Assembly (NCBI GenBank): GCA_022013615.1
Contig: JAKLQB010000755.1
Location: 1 to 7,604, forward strand
DNA length: 7,604 nt
DNA from: Desulfobacterales bacterium
Lineage (GTDB): Bacteria; Desulfobacterota; DSM-4660; Desulfatiglandales; Desulfatiglandaceae
Reading direction: 5' to 3'
Shown one piece after another: positions 5,692 to 7,604 of this stretch (within the stretch, counting starts at the first letter, position 1; each line of letters opens with the position of its first letter). The notes under the pieces were generated by a model. The model worked only from the letters and a program-made list of their open reading frames with translations. It searched no databases and had not been told where the DNA came from. The translations under genes were made by a program, and so were the position numbers.

Positions 5692-6381
5692 ATGGGAGAT
5701 CAGGTACTGCTTAAGAAAAAGGCAGCCGAGCGTGCTGTTGAATTTGTCCAATCAGGCATGGTTGTTGGCCTCGGGACCGGCAGTACGACCGGATTTGCTT
5801 TAGAGCTCATTGGAGAGGCTATTAAAGCCGGACGGTTGAAAGATATTGTCGGGATACCGAGCTCTCTTCAAACGGAAAGGCTTGCAAATGAATTCGGTAT
5901 TCCATTGACTACATTCGAGGAACATACTGAAATCGATCTCACCATTGACGGCGCTGATGAGGTTGATCCGCAATTAAACCTAATCAAAGGCGGAGGCGGC
6001 GCACTCCTGCGGGAAAAGGTCCTGGCACAGGCCAGTCATCGTAACATCATTATTGTGGATGAAGGCAAACTCTCTCAACAGTTGGGGTCCAACTGGCCGG
6101 TGCCAATAGAAGTGATCCCGTTTGCATGGCAGGTTGAAACCCATTATTTAACGACATTGGGTGCAAAAGTGATTCTTCGAAAAAAAAGAGATGGAAATCC
6201 ATTCACCACAGATCAGGACAATTTTATCCTGGACTGCGACTTTGGGCCAATCGCCCATGCGGATCAACTGGCAAACCTGGCAAGCCAACGCGCGGGCATT
6301 GTGGAACATGGCCTGTTTCTTGAGCTTGCAACAGATGTTGTTGTTTCCGGCAAAGACGGTATTCGCCATCTCACGCGGTAA
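5692..6381 (+). CDS. rpiA: Ribose-5-phosphate isomerase A
   Basis: Interconverts ribose-5-P and ribulose-5-P in the non-oxidative pentose phosphate pathway. From ATG 5692 it has 229 residues, normal for RpiA. Visible motifs are the phosphate loop GLGTGSTT (26-33), IDGADEVD (85-92) and KGGGGALLREK (99-109). D86, D89, K99 and E108 fall at a constant +5 offset from the E. coli active-site residues D81, D84, K94 and E103. IVDEGK is at 121-126. The frame extends upstream to TTG 5653, but the 13 extra residues are not family-like. ATG 5692 has AGGAA at 5676-5680, at a rather long spacing. It is functionally linked to the pgl/glk operon 2.6 kb upstream but separated by unrelated genes and repeats. 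It converges with the kinase gene, leaving a 45-base gap with no clear terminator. Confidence 0.95.
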   Translation: MGDQVLLKKKAAERAVEFVQSGMVVGLGTGSTTGFALELIGEAIKAGRLKDIVGIPSSLQTERLANEFGIPLTTFEEHTEIDLTIDGADEVDPQLNLIKGGGGALLREKVLAQASHRNIIIVDEGKLSQQLGSNWPVPIEVIPFAWQVETHYLTTLGAKVILRKKRDGNPFTTDQDNFILDCDFGPIAHADQLANLASQRAGIVEHGLFLELATDVVVSGKDGIRHLTR

Positions 6382-6426
6382 AACCTAAGAGCTTGATGTC
6401 TTTTTTGAGTGACTGGCCCTTCTCCT

Positions 6427-7140
6427 CTATCTGATTCGCAGTATCTCATCCAATGTTTCTGATACCGTCGCAACTGTAAATGGTTTTTGAATGAAGGCTT
6501 GAACCCCTGCATTTAAAAGCCTCTGGACAAGACCGTCGTTCGCATATCCACTACAGACGATTACTTTCATGTCAGGGCGGGCTTCTAAGAGGAGAGAATA
6601 GACCTCCTCGCCTCCCATATCAGGTAAAACAATATCCAGAAAAACGAGATCAATTTCCCCATCAAATGTCCTTGCGAGATTAACGGCCTCCATCCCGGAT
6701 TTGACTTCTAAGATATTGTAACCAAGTTTTTCCAGTACCGCCCGGGTTATGCCTACTTCAGTCTCTTCATCCTCAATAACCAGAACTGTTCTTTCTCCTT
6801 CGGGCTGTTCTGTATTTGCCTTTTCGGGTGCTGTTTTGTTTGATTCGGAAGCTGGAAAGTATATGTCAACTGAAACCCGGCCATCATGGTCTTCTGTTAT
6901 TTCAGACCCGGTAACCACACCCAGACCTCTCTCCTCAAAATTTGCGCTTAGAAGGGGCTCGATTAGCTTTCTCCTTGTGGTCTCATTCAGACCTTTTCCA
7001 TCAGCCTCCAGCGTCAGACACACGTAACTCCCTATGCTTAGACCGGAATGTTTTTTCGCCGATTCCTCGTCCATTTCTTCTGTCTTTGTAATAATTTTAA
7101 TTCGGCCAGGACCTTCGATGGCCTCGGCTGTATTTGTCAT
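6427..7140 (-). CDS. Hybrid histidine kinase, C-terminal fragment: eroded HATPase domain plus receiver domain
   Basis: From ATG (7140 down to 7138) this encodes 237 residues. Residues 1-97 are the rest of a HATPase_c domain: N-box remnant TNTAEAI, a G1-like LEADGKGLNE, and RGLGVVTG. The usual D-x-G-x-G Asp aligns with Ala. The phenylalanine-rich FEPFFTTK stretch reads IEPLLSAN. The final G-x-G-T segment seems missing, since VSVD runs straight into IYFPA. A linker follows, then a receiver domain (about 118-237) with E123/D124, phospho-acceptor D169 in FLDIVLPDM, S197 and K219, all intact. The start overlaps the upstream stop as TGATG in the -1 frame. It is probably one gene with the fragment at 7140-7604, broken by a frameshift or joined by reinitiation. 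The output partner is unknown. Confidence 0.8.
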   Translation of the reverse strand: MTNTAEAIEGPGRIKIITKTEEMDEESAKKHSGLSIGSYVCLTLEADGKGLNETTRRKLIEPLLSANFEERGLGVVTGSEITEDHDGRVSVDIYFPASESNKTAPEKANTEQPEGERTVLVIEDEETEVGITRAVLEKLGYNILEVKSGMEAVNLARTFDGEIDLVFLDIVLPDMGGEEVYSLLLEARPDMKVIVCSGYANDGLVQRLLNAGVQAFIQKPFTVATVSETLDEILRIR

Positions 7141-7604
7141 CAAGCTGCAAGCTCGAGCTGTATATGGGCTGGATCAGCTTCTTCATTCGAAATATCATCT
7201 GTGAAAAAAGGCTCAATCTGAATGGCAGGATCGATGGGGTGCTGGACCAGGGTAATGGTCACTTCTACAATTTCATTTAGTGATATGATTTCAGGCTTGT
7301 ACTCTCCATTGCCTGTACAGCCGAGCAATTGGCCGCTCAGGCGGGACATTCGCTGGGTGGCATCGTATATCGGTTCAACATATCTGCTAATGCTCTCATC
7401 TTCAGGAAAATCAGATTCAAGTCGTCCGATGTTTCCTGTGATCTCTGCCAGCACACTATTGAACTGGTGTGCAATCCCGCTGACCAGGGTGGAAACCCCT
7501 TCCAACCTGCGGGCCTTTTCAAGCTCCTTCTGGGTGTCTTCCTGTTCGCCTACATCCCTGAATACTACCTGAAGGGCCTGTCCTCCCTGAAAGGAAACTA
7601 CAGA
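7140..7604 (-). CDS. Hybrid histidine kinase, middle fragment: PAS end, HisKA phospho-acceptor domain, start of HATPase (partial)
   Basis: The frame is open to the right edge of the window, so the N-terminus is outside it. It reads a PAS-type ending (ALQVVFRDVGEQED), a coiled linker (TQKELEKARRLEG), then the H box LVSGIAHQFNSVLAEITGNI with the phospho-accepting His at 7467-7469. A dimerisation helix pair follows (QRMSRLSGQLL), then the entry to the ATP-binding domain (LNEIVEVTITLV...EADPAHIQ). This order is typical of PAS-HisKA-HATPase-REC sensor kinases. Translation stops at TGA (7142-7140) after LELAA, in the middle of the N box. The next frame continues with LMTNTAEAI. The internal TTG at 7505 is not the start. 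It is likely one kinase gene with the fragment at 6427-7140. Confidence 0.82.
   Translation of the reverse strand, partial: SVVSFQGGQALQVVFRDVGEQEDTQKELEKARRLEGVSTLVSGIAHQFNSVLAEITGNIGRLESDFPEDESISRYVEPIYDATQRMSRLSGQLLGCTGNGEYKPEIISLNEIVEVTITLVQHPIDPAIQIEPFFTDDISNEEADPAHIQLELAA

Noticed and set aside
6382..6426. Terminator between rpiA and the convergent kinase gene (TTTTTT at 6401-6406)
   Set aside because: No GC-rich stem precedes the T-run; only a 4-bp AAGA/TCTT pairing is available.
6749..7027. 92-codon + strand ORF opposite the kinase fragment
   Set aside because: It is a shadow of the receiver/HATPase gene, with no ribosome binding site and no recognisable domain. The - strand frame contains clear receiver motifs.

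Overview
This 7.6 kb window reads as ordinary chromosomal DNA with many small dispersed repeats. It resembles Desulfobacterota (deltaproteobacterial, anaerobic) genomes. That placement is inference. It rests on the fused-type phosphoglucose isomerase C-terminus, a PAS/HisKA/HATPase/receiver hybrid kinase, a QueG-like iron-sulfur protein, and intergenic repeats of a style I associate with that group. No marker gene here fixes the taxonomy.

Region 1 (1-3094, + strand) is a tightly packed sugar-phosphate operon. It holds the C-terminal glucose-6-phosphate isomerase part of a probable transaldolase/isomerase fusion (cut by the window start), 6-phosphogluconolactonase (pgl) and glucokinase (glk). 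Between the isomerase and pgl lies an 18-codon relic, MIKAFIFDLDGTLVQNDS, which looks like the N-terminus of a HAD-family phosphatase whose remainder is gone. Together the genes would phosphorylate glucose, interconvert glucose-6-P and fructose-6-P, and hydrolyse 6-phosphogluconolactone. The glucose-6-P and 6-phosphogluconate dehydrogenases are not in the window.

Region 2 (3095-3417) is a gene-free stretch of stacked repeats ending in a 13-bp inverted repeat just before a strong ribosome binding site. Region 3 (3418-4541) is a two-gene unit: an FMN nitroreductase-family protein and a UspA-type stress protein.

Region 4 (4542-5691) holds one gene, a short QueG-like protein with two 4Fe-4S cluster motifs. 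On either side of it is a small non-coding element with matching terminal inverted repeats (GTAAC...) and 8-bp flanking direct repeats. I read these two elements as MITEs, possibly of IS66 type. Each carries a different hairpin-rich core.

Region 5 (5692-6381) is rpiA, ribose-5-phosphate isomerase A, which links functionally to the region 1 pentose phosphate genes. Region 6 (6427-7604, - strand, running off the window) is a hybrid sensor histidine kinase. It is split by a -1 frameshift in the N box, has an eroded ATP-binding domain, and keeps an apparently intact receiver domain.

I do not see a convincing undescribed multi-gene system. The points most worth checking are the HAD relic, the MITE pair around the QueG-like gene, and the split, partly degenerate hybrid kinase.
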